A program made the translations under genes and the position numbers. A DNA stretch of 64,000 nt from positions 248,001-312,000 of the forward strand of contig CAKRSV010000001.1 in assembly GCA_934401915.1 (NCBI GenBank). The letters run 5' to 3'. Under the pieces are notes generated by a model that was not told the origin of the DNA, made no database searches, and was given only the letters and a program-made list of their open reading frames with translations. Of the stretch, positions 36,518-44,698 are shown in pieces. Every line of letters starts with the position of its first letter. The first letter of the stretch is position 1. This DNA comes from an uncultured Lachnospiraceae bacterium. Its GTDB lineage: Bacteria > Bacillota > Clostridia > Lachnospirales > Lachnospiraceae.

Positions 36518-37951
36518 CTACTCGATCAGCCAGGAATCGCCTCCGCACTTGCTGATCTCCCGCATATCCTTATGCAGCTCACGCGCCAGTATCTCCACCG
36601 TCTTAGGGGCGCAAAAGCCCGACTGGCATCTTCCCATACCCGCACGGGTACGCCGTTTGACGCCGTCCAGCGTCGTCGCTCCGAGCGGTCTGTTGATCGC
36701 ATCGACGATCTCGCCCTCTGTCACCAGTTCACAACGGCAGATCACATTCGCATAAAGCGGATTCTGCCTTATCAGCTCTTCTCTTGTGCTCTGATCCGCA
36801 AGCGCCATACAGGGAATCCCTTTTCTTGTTCTGTTCACATTCTGTTTCATAGCGGCCGGACATTTTTTCTGAAGCAGCTCTGCCACATACTCGCCGATCG
36901 CAGGCGCACAGGTCAGTCCCGGTGACTCAATCCCTGCCACGTCGATGAATCCCGGCGCATCCTCCGGCTCTCCTATGATGAAGTCTCCTCCGTCCTCATG
37001 CGCACGGAGCCCTGCGAACGAGGTGATCACATTTCTGCTGCCGGGAAGTTCTTTGACGCTCATCGCGCCCTTTTCCAATACCTGCTCCAGCCCGTCTGCC
37101 GTCGTGTTTATCTCCTCCGGGCTCTCCACATCCTCCGCGGTAGGCCCGACAAGCAGATTCCCGTGTACCGTCGGCGTGACAAGCACTCCCTTGCCGTACG
37201 CAGTCGGAAGCTGGAATACGGTGCTCTGCACATAGTTTCCAACCTTTTTGTCCATCAGACAGTACTGCCCTCTTCTGGGGGTAATATGGATCTTCTTTTC
37301 ACTGACCATATTGTGAAGCACATCCGCGTACACACCCGCCGCGTTGATGACCAGCTTCGTTCTGACCGTTTCCGGCGCGCCATTCTTTGTCTGCACCTGC
37401 AGATCGTAGCCTTCCGCCGTCTTTTCAACCTTTTCCACCTGTGTTTCCAGCCGGAATTCCACGCCGTTTTGCACCGCATTTTCCGCAAGGGCGATCGTCA
37501 GGTTAAACGGGCAGACAATTCCGCCCGTCGGCGCGTACAGCGCCGCCACTACCTCGTCCGTAATATTCGGCTCGATCCGGTGGATCTCCTCCGGTCCGAT
37601 AATGGAAAGCGGCTCCACACCGTTTTTCCTGCCGCGTTCGAGCAGCTTTTCCAGCGCCGGTCTGTCCTCTTCCCGGAAACACAATACCAGCGATCCATTT
37701 TGTTTAAATGGAAAGTCCAGCTCTTTTGCAAGCTGTGCCATTTTGCGGTTTCCAAGCAGATTCAGCTTCGCCTTGAGCGTGCCCGGCTTCGCATCATAGC
37801 CTGCATGGACGATCCCGCTGTTCGCCTTCGAAGTCTCCTCGCATACATCGGAATGTTTCTCCAGCACCAAAACTTTTCTGTCCTGTGCGGACAATTCTCT
37901 CGCAATCGCGCAGCCCGTCACACCGGCTCCGATGATCACTACATCATACAT
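36518..37951 (-). CDS. glpA: Glycerol-3-phosphate dehydrogenase, GlpA-like flavoprotein with BFD-like [2Fe-2S] domain
   Basis: This encodes 477 residues. The FAD-binding motif VVIIGAGVTGCAIARELS is at residues 3-20; a DAO-type oxidoreductase domain follows to about 370. The C-terminal BFD-like domain (about 400-460) has CRCE...GRCQSGFC cysteines for an Fe-S cluster. It oxidises glycerol 3-phosphate to dihydroxyacetone phosphate. It is the first gene of the operon glpA - glpB-like - DUF1667 - glpK. A TATAAT-like box lies about 90 bp upstream in the gap to the amt terminator, and GGAGG lies 7 bases before the ATG. Confidence 0.9.
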   Translation of the reverse strand: MYDVVIIGAGVTGCAIARELSAQDRKVLVLEKHSDVCEETSKANSGIVHAGYDAKPGTLKAKLNLLGNRKMAQLAKELDFPFKQNGSLVLCFREEDRPALEKLLERGRKNGVEPLSIIGPEEIHRIEPNITDEVVAALYAPTGGIVCPFNLTIALAENAVQNGVEFRLETQVEKVEKTAEGYDLQVQTKNGAPETVRTKLVINAAGVYADVLHNMVSEKKIHITPRRGQYCLMDKKVGNYVQSTVFQLPTAYGKGVLVTPTVHGNLLVGPTAEDVESPEEINTTADGLEQVLEKGAMSVKELPGSRNVITSFAGLRAHEDGGDFIIGEPEDAPGFIDVAGIESPGLTCAPAIGEYVAELLQKKCPAAMKQNVNRTRKGIPCMALADQSTREELIRQNPLYANVICRCELVTEGEIVDAINRPLGATTLDGVKRRTRAGMGRCQSGFCAPKTVEILARELHKDMREISKCGGDSWLIE

Positions 37952-38076
37952 GTTTTTCCCTCCAGTAAACCTCTATCGCTTCTTTTATTCTCCTGCCTGT
38001 CACGATCTGTACTCCGCTTCGTCAGATCGATCTGTCTTATGTATTATTATATCTTTTTTTGCTGCTTTTGGGAACC

Positions 38077-38123
38077 ATAAAACGAGCCCCTCAGCGGTGG
38101 AAGCGCCAAGGGGCCCGTTTTAT
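38077..38123 (-). terminator. Terminator of the amt gene
   Basis: Long arms (38077-38096 and 38104-38123) pair over about 20 bp with a few G-T pairs around a short loop. The minus-strand 3' arm itself ends in GTTTTAT. The hairpin lies 31 bp past the amt stop codon. Confidence 0.85.
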
Positions 38124-38153
38124 CTATACAAACTAAGGGATATAGGTGTACGC

Positions 38154-39950
38154 TTATTCAACGTCCTGCAATGCTGCAAAGTTTTCTTCTCCGGTACGGA
38201 TCTTTACAACCTTTGCGACATTGTATACAAAGATCTTTCCATCTCCGATATGACCGGTATAAAGCGCTTTCTTTGCAGCCTCGATCACCGCATCAACCGG
38301 GATCTTGCTTACAACAACTTCAACCTTAACCTTGGGAAGCAGGGTTGCATCCATCTCAACTCCACGGTACATCTCGCCTGCACCCTTCTGGATACCGCAG
38401 CCCATAACCTGTGTAACCGTCATTCCCGTTACGCCCAGATCGTTCATTGCCTTCTTGAGCTTGTCATGGGAAGCAAGTTTGGCTATGATCACTACCTTGT
38501 ACATACCTGTCGTTTTCAGGTCGACATCCGGCGCTGCCGTCACTTCAACAGCCGCATCCTTCTGCAGCTTGCTTGCCGCACTGTAATCGTCCGTTCCAAG
38601 ACTTGTGTTCTCGTTGACATCCATTGTCATGGTGTTTGAAACATCCATGATGCTGAAGCCTGAGTATGCGGACGGAAGTCCATGCTCTGTTGCATCCAGA
38701 CCGATGATCTCTTCCTCCTCTGTCACACGAAGTCCGACAAGAGCCTTAATAATATAGAAGGTAATCGTAATCGTTACGAATGTAAATGCTACGATGCACA
38801 GCATACCGAGAAGCTGTAAACCAAGCTGTTTGAAGCCGCCGCCGTAGAAAAGTCCTTTTGCGGCGATCTGGTTTGCACCAAAGGTAACGCCGTCGCCATA
38901 ACCTCTCGCAAAGGCAGGCGCTGTATCTGTAGCAAACAGACCAACTGCGATCGTTCCCCAGATACCGTTGAGGCAGTGTACTGCAACCGCACCAACCGGG
39001 TCGTCTATTCTCAATTTATAATCCAGAAGCCATACGCCAAATACTACCAGAACACCGGCAACTGCACCGATCACGATCGCTCCGAACGCGTCTGTCACAT
39101 CACAGCCTGCCGTGATCGCTACCAGACCTGCAAGGGAAGCATTCAGACACATTGAAACATCCGGCTTGCCATATTTGATCCAGGTAAAAATCATACATAC
39201 AACGGTTGCGATAGCCGGTGCGATCGTTGTTGTCACAAATATGGAACCAAGCTCTGCAACAGAGGTTGCCGCTGCACCGTTAAATCCGTACCAGCCAAGC
39301 CATAAGATAAATACGCCGAGCGCGCCGATCGGAATGTTATGTCCCGGAATGGCGTTGACTTTTGTGATCTTTCCATCTTTATCCTTTGTATACTTACCGA
39401 TACGGGGTCCAAGGATCTTTGCTCCGACAAGAGCGCTAATACCGCCTACCATGTGGATACAGGCAGATCCTGCAAAATCGTGGAAGCCAAGCTGTGCAAG
39501 GAAACCGCCGCCCCATGTCCAGTGCGCCTCGATCGGATAGATCACTGCGGAGATCACTGCGGAATAAATGCAGTAGCTGAGGAACTTCGTTCTCTCTGCC
39601 ATCGCCCCGGATACGATCGTTGCCGTCGTCGCACAGAATACCAGGTTGAATACAAAGTTAGACCAGTCAAAACTTTCATAGGATGTGAAAATATCAAATC
39701 CCGGCTTGCCGATCAGTCCTACCAGATCCTCTCCGAGCAAAAGCCCGAAACCGATCAGGATAAATACTACTGTACCAATACAGAAATCCATCAGATTCTT
39801 CATCAGGATATTTCCTGCATTCTTCGCTCTGGTGAATCCCGTTTCCACCATCGCAAATCCGGCCTGCATCCAGAATACCAATGCTGCGCCGATCAAAAAC
39901 CAGACTCCATACACTTCGCCTGTTATGGCACTTAAAATTTCTTCTGTCAT
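38154..39950 (-). CDS. amt: Ammonium transporter fused to a P-II regulatory domain
   Basis: This encodes 598 residues. Start is ATG at 39950 (GAGGAGG 8 bases before). Residues about 1-415 are an Amt/MEP channel of eleven membrane helices with the twin pore histidines in HMVGG and HCLNGIWG and the phenylalanine/tryptophan vestibule pattern of the family. A linker of about 65 residues leads to a complete P-II domain (about 482-598) with VTGMTVTQVMGCGIQKG, the B-loop TGHIGDGKIFV and the C-loop KIRTGEE. The T-loop residue matching Tyr51 of GlnB is Met (YRGVEMDATL), so it cannot be uridylylated there. The fusion means the channel carries its own nitrogen and energy sensor; ATP/2-oxoglutarate control is inferred from P-II biology. 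Confidence 0.95.
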   Translation of the reverse strand: MTEEILSAITGEVYGVWFLIGAALVFWMQAGFAMVETGFTRAKNAGNILMKNLMDFCIGTVVFILIGFGLLLGEDLVGLIGKPGFDIFTSYESFDWSNFVFNLVFCATTATIVSGAMAERTKFLSYCIYSAVISAVIYPIEAHWTWGGGFLAQLGFHDFAGSACIHMVGGISALVGAKILGPRIGKYTKDKDGKITKVNAIPGHNIPIGALGVFILWLGWYGFNGAAATSVAELGSIFVTTTIAPAIATVVCMIFTWIKYGKPDVSMCLNASLAGLVAITAGCDVTDAFGAIVIGAVAGVLVVFGVWLLDYKLRIDDPVGAVAVHCLNGIWGTIAVGLFATDTAPAFARGYGDGVTFGANQIAAKGLFYGGGFKQLGLQLLGMLCIVAFTFVTITITFYIIKALVGLRVTEEEEIIGLDATEHGLPSAYSGFSIMDVSNTMTMDVNENTSLGTDDYSAASKLQKDAAVEVTAAPDVDLKTTGMYKVVIIAKLASHDKLKKAMNDLGVTGMTVTQVMGCGIQKGAGEMYRGVEMDATLLPKVKVEVVVSKIPVDAVIEAAKKALYTGHIGDGKIFVYNVAKVVKIRTGEENFAALQDVE

Positions 39951-40033
39951 AATCTTTTCCTCCTCACTTCTGTCTTGTTCCACTCAAGCCTGAGGTCTGT
40001 TCCAAGCACCTCTTTTGCATGCCGTCCTGTCAT
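39947..40033 (-). CDS. Possible 28-residue leader ORF overlapping the amt start
   Basis: An ATG at 40033 has AGAGGAGG 6 bases before it, one of the best ribosome sites in the region. It opens a 28-codon frame starting MTGRHAKEVL, rich in Arg/Lys/Glu, that ends at a TGA overlapping the amt ATG (ATGA). Such an overlap is typical of translational coupling. The peptide has no recognisable domain or stall motif. It may be a coupling leader that sets amt translation, or chance; I favour a real translated leader at modest confidence. Confidence 0.45.
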   Translation of the reverse strand: MTGRHAKEVLGTDLRLEWNKTEVRRKRL

Positions 40034-40087
40034 GGCAGCCTCCTCTTACCGCCCATGAGCAAGATTGTAAATCACATAGCTTTTATA

Positions 40088-40134
40088 ACAAAAACGGAGC
40101 ACAGGGTTTCTTCACTCAAAGCCCCTTTGCTCCG
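40088..40134 (-). promoter_or_regulatory. Terminator-like hairpin in the amt leader
   Basis: On the minus strand CGGAGCA...TGCTCCG (40134-40095), with inner GGG/CCC and TTT/AAA pairing, is followed by TTTTTG. It lies between the chemoreceptor terminator and the amt gene, 138 bp before the amt ATG, where no gene ends. It could be an attenuator of amt. It could also be a second stop for chemoreceptor read-through. The 93 bases just upstream hold further short stems (ACCGG...CCGGT) that I could not match to a known riboswitch. Confidence 0.45.
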
Positions 40135-40227
40135 CTGTTTTCGTCTATATAATTTCCGGCATTTCCTTTGTACCGGATCTGCCCGCACCGGTTTTATGCC
40201 TCAGGCAGAACCCTTGTTATACAAAAG

Positions 40228-40263
40228 AAAAAGGCACTTTGAGGAATTTCTCAAAGCGCCTTT
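40228..40263 (-). terminator. Terminator of the chemoreceptor gene
   Basis: A 14-bp stem with one G-T pair (40230-40243 and 40250-40263) is followed on the minus strand by TTTTTCTTTTG. It lies 66 bp past the stop codon of the chemoreceptor gene. Confidence 0.85.
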
Positions 40264-40329
40264 GCTTTTATGAGCATTATCTTAGCACTGCATTTTGTAT
40301 CTGTCAACAGGAAATTTCAAATTTTTCAC

Positions 40330-41634
40330 TTATTTCTTCTGAAACAGTTTCTTCGTGTTCGCAGACTCGCGGACATAGCCCACCAGTTTATCGGATACGC
40401 CGACTACGCGGCCGGTCGCGTCATTGCATTTCCCGACTGTGTTATCCAGCTCGTTCATATGCTCGATCGTAACCTGCGCGCTCTCCGCATTCTGATCTGC
40501 AAATTCTTTCAGGGAAACCGTATCCTGCTCAATCACATCGCTGTGGTTCTTCAGCTCTACGATCTCCGAGCTGATTCCCGAAATAGCGCTGCCAACCTGG
40601 CCAATCTCTGTATTCAGGGTCGTGAAGATATCCTTTGTCTGGTCGATCTTCTGATTCTGCAGACTCACGGCTTCCGACACCTTCTCCGTGATCTCTACGC
40701 TGACGTCCGCCTTGTCGATCAGATCGGCAACCAGCTGATTGATCCGCTCCGTAGATTCTCTGGACTGGTCTGCCAGGCTGCGGATCTGCTCTGCTACCAC
40801 GGCAAAGCCCCGGCCATGCTCTCCGGCTCTTGCCGCCTCGATGCTGGCGTTTAACGCAAGCAGGTTCGTCTGGCTGGATATATCCGCAATAATATCTGTC
40901 ACCGTCTGGATCTGCTGTGCAGACTCGTTGGTCAGTCTCGACTGCTCTCTTACGTTTTCGATCTCCTCACCGTTCTTCTTGCTGATGGAAATCAGCTCAG
41001 ACATGATGTCATCTGCCGACGCATTGCACTCCTGCATCTTATCCGCGCTGGCATTCAGCGCGTCCACGTTCTCAGAGATCATCGCGATAAGCTCGCCGAT
41101 CGCGTCAATCTTTTCTTTCATATCCGTCGTGTGCGACGCCTGCGTCACGGTGTTGTCCGCGATCGTATGTACGGAATCCTGCGTGATCTCCAAAGACTTC
41201 TCCATATCATGGAAAATGTCGTTAAAATCAGAGGACACGGATTTCAGTTCTTCCGTAGCGCCCATAATTCCGTTGATCACCGTTGCAAAAGACCGGATCG
41301 AATTGTATACCGAACGAAGGATCTCGCCGATATCATCGTCCCGCTCCATCATTTTCTTTGCTTTCTCTTCTACCTTCGTTGTGCTCTGCTTATCCGTGAC
41401 ATTGCCCTGCACGATCGTAAAGAACTGCGTCAGCATCGATTTCACCACAAAGAAAACCACTCCGAAGATCGCAACGCTGACCGCAATGATCAGGATTGCC
41501 GCAACAAGTGTACTGATGAACCCTCTCTTGAGAAGCTCCAGCACCGCCACCTGACACAAAACAATCAAAAGCAGCAAAACGATCAGCGGTCTGAGCGCTT
41601 TGCCCCATGCAACATTCTTATTTTCCTGCTCCAT
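40330..41634 (-). CDS. Methyl-accepting chemotaxis-type protein without extracellular sensor domain
   Basis: This encodes 434 residues. Two membrane helices (about 14-32 and 37-65) are separated by only a few residues, so there is no ligand-binding domain outside the cell. A HAMP-like or linker stretch and long coiled coils follow. The conserved signalling hairpin is [21 protein letters not shown] (in part, about 268-288) with EIRxLAxxS-like SLADQS. The C-terminus ends QKK and has no CheR-docking pentapeptide. It probably signals to CheA/CheW in response to a membrane or cytoplasmic cue; no other chemotaxis gene is in the window. GGAGG lies 7 bases before the ATG. Confidence 0.92.
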   Translation of the reverse strand: MEQENKNVAWGKALRPLIVLLLLIVLCQVAVLELLKRGFISTLVAAILIIAVSVAIFGVVFFVVKSMLTQFFTIVQGNVTDKQSTTKVEEKAKKMMERDDDIGEILRSVYNSIRSFATVINGIMGATEELKSVSSDFNDIFHDMEKSLEITQDSVHTIADNTVTQASHTTDMKEKIDAIGELIAMISENVDALNASADKMQECNASADDIMSELISISKKNGEEIENVREQSRLTNESAQQIQTVTDIIADISSQTNLLALNASIEAARAGEHGRGFAVVAEQIRSLADQSRESTERINQLVADLIDKADVSVEITEKVSEAVSLQNQKIDQTKDIFTTLNTEIGQVGSAISGISSEIVELKNHSDVIEQDTVSLKEFADQNAESAQVTIEHMNELDNTVGKCNDATGRVVGVSDKLVGYVRESANTKKLFQKK

Positions 41635-41693
41635 AGCTTAACCTCCACGCGTTTTATGTAATTAGCTATATTCTACCACAAGTTGACAGATAT

Positions 41694-42461
41694 TTACACG
41701 TATTTCTGGCATTTTCCCTCACAAAAATGCAGTCTCTTCTCATAACGGTCATACCAGATCCCATCGGCAAGCTGTGCTCTTTCCTTTTTACTAAAACCAA
41801 GTTTTGCGCACAGCGCCGCGGATGCTGTATTTTCCGGCTGCACAAACGCCTGTACCCGTTCCATCTCCAGCTCCTCCGCCGCCAGCTTCAGGATCGCCCG
41901 GCAGACTTCGCAGGCATACCCCCGCCGCTGCCACGGGACGCCGATCACAAATCCAAGCTCCGCCAGATCATAGCCCTCCCGTTCACTGACGCCGGCTCTT
42001 CCGATGACTTCTGCGCTCTGCTTCTCGATCACCGTCCACATCCCGTATCCGTAGAACGCATAAACCTTTTCCCGATAATCCCGGATATAGGCAAGCTCCT
42101 CCTGCCGGTCCGCATAGAGCTCCTCCATATATTCTGTGACAGATGGCTCCGCGTATATTTTATAGAACGAATCCAGATCGTCCTCCGTCGTTTCCCGGAT
42201 CAGGCACCGCTCTGTTTCGCAGATGTTCCAGGGAAGACCAGCCAGCCTGCGGTATATCCGCTCCATCGCCTCTTCGTCTATCTCCTCCGGATTCTCGACG
42301 GCATATCTTGCTCCCGGAAAAGTTACCTCCCGGTTTCCATCGTGAAGGCAGGGAACGACACAGCTCCCCTTTTGCCGCAGCGCAAGATACTGGCTGACAT
42401 CATCCGTCACATACAGCCGCCCTTTTTCATCAATATCGCTAAAATCATACTCTTTTAACAT
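41694..42461 (-). CDS. GNAT family N-acetyltransferase with extra N-terminal domain
   Basis: This encodes 255 residues. Residues about 85-245 are a RimJ/RimL-type GNAT domain, with CLIRETTEDDLDSFYKIY at its start and the acetyl-CoA loop VPWQRRGYACEV (about 174-185). The first 80 residues form a separate small unit (YDFSDIDEKGRLYVTDDVSQYLALRQ in part) of unknown role. It probably acetylates an amine on a protein or small molecule. It is divergent from the cyclophilin gene and read with its own weak ribosome site. Confidence 0.85.
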   Translation of the reverse strand: MLKEYDFSDIDEKGRLYVTDDVSQYLALRQKGSCVVPCLHDGNREVTFPGARYAVENPEEIDEEAMERIYRRLAGLPWNICETERCLIRETTEDDLDSFYKIYAEPSVTEYMEELYADRQEELAYIRDYREKVYAFYGYGMWTVIEKQSAEVIGRAGVSEREGYDLAELGFVIGVPWQRRGYACEVCRAILKLAAEELEMERVQAFVQPENTASAALCAKLGFSKKERAQLADGIWYDRYEKRLHFCEGKCQKYV

Positions 42462-42619
42462 ATGCGCACCCGATTCTCCCCGTTTTCCGTTCCTGGTTCT
42501 ATCCTTTTGACCGATTTTTCGGTAAGCCTCTTTACCATTTCCCTGCTATCCTATAAAATAGAGTGTAAGCCAATCCGCAAGGCGAGGCAATCTATTCTTT
42601 ACAGGAAAGGGAAAATACA

Positions 42620-43141
42620 ATGGCACAGAATCCTATTGTTACTTTTACAATGGAGAACGGCGATGTGATCAAGGCAGAATTATATCCAGAGATCGCTCCC
42701 ACCTCCGTCAACAATTTTATCAGTCTGATCCAGAAAAACTTTTACGACGGACTGATCTTCCACCGGGTTATCAAAGGCTTTATGATCCAGGGCGGTGATC
42801 CGGAAGGCACCGGAATGGGCGGCCCGGGTTACTCGATCCGCGGCGAATTTGCACAGAACGGCTTTCCAAATGACTTAAAGCATACCGAAGGCGTTCTCTC
42901 CATGGCAAGAAGCATGATGCCCAACTCTGCCGGCAGCCAGTTCTTCATTATGCACAAAAATTCTCCCCACCTCGACGGAGCCTACGCCGCATTCGGTAAG
43001 GTGATCGAAGGCATGGAAAATGTGAATAAGATCGCAGAGTGCAGAACCGATTATTCCGACCGTCCTTTAGAAGATCAGGTTATGAAAACCGTTACGGTAG
43101 AAACCTTCGGTGTAGATTATCCGGAACCAGAAAAAATGTAA
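42620..43141 (+). CDS. Peptidyl-prolyl cis-trans isomerase, cyclophilin type
   Basis: This encodes 173 residues, all one cyclophilin domain: FHRVIKGFMIQGGDPEGTGMG (in part, about 50-70), SMARSMMPNSAGSQFFIMH (about 94-112) with the active-site Gln, and the binding-pocket segment LDGAYAAFGKV. There is no signal peptide, so it acts in the cytoplasm, speeding proline isomerisation in folding proteins. AGGAAAGGGA precedes the ATG. A TTTACC-17-TAAAAT promoter lies about 60 bp upstream, and a strong terminator follows the stop. Confidence 0.96.
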   Translation: MAQNPIVTFTMENGDVIKAELYPEIAPTSVNNFISLIQKNFYDGLIFHRVIKGFMIQGGDPEGTGMGGPGYSIRGEFAQNGFPNDLKHTEGVLSMARSMMPNSAGSQFFIMHKNSPHLDGAYAAFGKVIEGMENVNKIAECRTDYSDRPLEDQVMKTVTVETFGVDYPEPEKM

Positions 43142-43146
43142 TTTAC

Positions 43147-43186
43147 GAGTCAGATATGCTTCACCATCCATATCTGACTCTTTTTA
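43147..43186 (+). terminator. Terminator of the cyclophilin gene
   Basis: A perfect 12-bp stem (43147-43158 and 43169-43180) with a 10-base loop is followed by TTTTTATTTA, 5 bp after the stop codon. Confidence 0.95.
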
Positions 43187-43211
43187 TTTAACGCAGTTTC
43201 CCCCGGCTTCG

Positions 43212-43676
43212 CTATTCGTTGTACAAGAGCTGGCGGATCGTCCGGCTGTAATATGCGGCGGTTTCCTGCGTAAACGGGATCACTCTCGACCACATGCGAA
43301 GTCCCTGATAGTAGTACAGGATCATATCCGAAATCTGCCGGGCATCCACCTGCCTGAATTCCCCCGTTTCCATACCATATTCAAGCAGACTGGTCCATCT
43401 TTTCTGTGCTTTTTCATTGATCCTCCTGAAAAAATCCTCTCTCCCGAGGCTGGCATTGTTTGCCAGTTTTATAGTTGTCTGTACACTCTGGTAAATTATT
43501 TTCCATAATTTCACCCAGTAGTCGCTTTGATTATTGCATCGGATCCGTTTTCTGCGAATCATGTCCGCAGGTCTTCCTATCCTGCAAAAAATGCTGTCCG
43601 TCTGAACTTCCATGTTAAATCGGAAAAATACCCCAGAAAAGGGAGGATGCCAAGTAAAGTAAACTTTACTTGGCAC
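43212..43676 (-). pseudogene. TetR-family regulator C-terminal domain, HTH missing
   Basis: The frame has 154 codons from a GTG at 43676. Residues about 50-154 (REDFFRRINEKAQKRW ... SDMILYYYQGLRMWSRVI ... RTIRQLLYNE) look like the ligand-binding and dimer half of a TetR regulator. The first 50 residues do not look like a TetR helix-turn-helix, and I see none in the other frames upstream. The start codon lies within a few bases of a perfect palindrome. I take it as a 5'-truncated remnant; a short form starting at an inner Met is possible. Confidence 0.55.
43649..43674. promoter_or_regulatory. Perfect 12-2-12 palindrome, candidate TetR operator
   Basis: Arms GCCAAGTAAAGT and ACTTTACTTGGC are separated by AA. 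The two-base spacer suits a dimeric repressor site better than an RNA hairpin, and no T-run follows on either strand. It sits at the 5' end of the truncated TetR frame. Confidence 0.6.
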
Positions 43677-43886
43677 TTATTATGAAAAAGTTTAAGTTAA
43701 CCTGTTAAGCGATGTTGGTTTTGATAAGATAAGCAGCGGAGCTTTTGTCGTGCCCGTTTGCTTTTGTTATCTTATGATGTTAGTATACGCAACAGAAATG
43801 TCTAAAAAATGTTGACCTCGTAAAGAATCTTTAAATTAAATATGAACAATTTGTAAACGTGGTCGGGGAAGGCTCCTCTCGCACTC

Positions 43887-44422
43887 TTAATCTACCGGCG
43901 CTGTAAATCTGCATTTAGGATAACCGCTGCATCCATAGAATTTTCCATACTTCCCATTCCGAAGTATCAATTCACTTCCACATTTGGGACAAATACCAGA
44001 TGTGAAATAGAATAAATAGGAACAGCTTCATACCCATTTCTCCGCAGCATCGACTCCAGCGCTTTTACGTGCGCATAATTTTGATGAATCGGATTCATGA
44101 ACTTGTATTTATGTCCATAAATGCTCTGTGTCCATTGTTTAGCATTCTCCGTACCACAAATCCAGCCTTTGTAATTCTTTGTCTCTATTGAAAATATGCC
44201 ATACACGGAAACTACAATATGGTCAATCTGCGTGGTGCTCGTGTTTCCTCCTTCAGAAGATAATATCACATCATTTACTATTTTATATTTATCGCTCGCA
44301 AGCTGTTTCAGCAACAGGCTTACTGCTGCCTCCCCAACTTTTCCTTTAATCATAGGTCTAACAACCGCTATGATTATCGAAATGACAAACATCGCTATTA
44401 TCCATACATATATGGTACTCAT
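43887..44422 (-). pseudogene. NERD-domain protein broken by a frame change, zinc ribbon in another frame
   Basis: From the ATG at 44422 the frame codes a membrane helix, then a NERD (nuclease-related) domain: GKVGEAAVSLLLKQL, IDHIVVSVYGIFSIETKNYKGWICG, and QNYAHVKALESML. It stops at 43967. In another frame, at about 43887-43995, lies a topoisomerase-type zinc ribbon ([10 protein letters not shown] ... [13 protein letters not shown]) ending in TAA at 43887. NERD proteins commonly end in just such a ribbon, so the gene was once continuous, and a deletion with frame change removed the end of the NERD domain. It is probably inactive. Confidence 0.7.
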
Positions 44423-44474
44423 TATAACTTCTGCCTGTATATTCTTCATCATCCAGCACATCAATAATTCCTGA

Positions 44475-44549
44475 TGCTTTATCAGTACCAAGGAACTCAT
44501 GAAGCTGACTCTGGAGGAACGTCTGGCGCACGGTGGTCATCCGGTGCTT
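44475..44549 (+). pseudogene. Short phage terminase large-subunit-like fragment
   Basis: Twenty-five codons read FISTKELMKLTLEERLAHGG plus HPVL. This resembles the C-terminal part of phage terminase large subunits, where HGGxPVLRWM is common. After HPVL the likeness ends abruptly. It overlaps the 5' part of the longest NERD frame on the other strand. It is evidence of a lost prophage, not a gene. The match is from memory and short. Confidence 0.4.
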
Positions 44550-44596
44550 CTGTCTACGATGACAGGGGCATTTTGTTTATCTAATCTATGTATATT

Positions 44597-44627
44597 TTCC
44601 CTTTATTTACATATAATATTAAGGGAA
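44597..44627. repeat. Inverted repeat TTCCCTT...AAGGGAA, copy 1
   Basis: Arms 44597-44603 and 44621-44627 are separated by 17 bases. It is the first of three related inverted repeats around the Fic gene, in the region where the Fic promoter should lie. Confidence 0.7.
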
Positions 44628-44649
44628 TTTTCTCTTAATTCATTGCATT

Positions 44650-44680
44650 TTCCCTTATTTTTAGCTATATTATAAGGGAA
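44650..44680. repeat. Inverted repeat TTCCCTTAT...ATAAGGGAA, copy 2
   Basis: Arms 44650-44658 and 44672-44680 are separated by 13 bases. The copy ends 18 bases before the Fic start codon. Together with copy 1 it makes a paired operator-like array. Confidence 0.75.
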
Positions 44681-44698
44681 TCAAAGTGAGGTGAGGGA

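Noticed and set aside
40135..40227. Known riboswitch or ANTAR-type double hairpin before amt
   Set aside because: Short stems are present, but I could not match the conserved loops or sequences of any class I know.
43728..43780. Hairpin ATAAGATAA...TTATCTTAT as a terminator or small RNA
   Set aside because: The loop is long and no gene ends nearby; in the decayed zone it may be left over from a lost gene.
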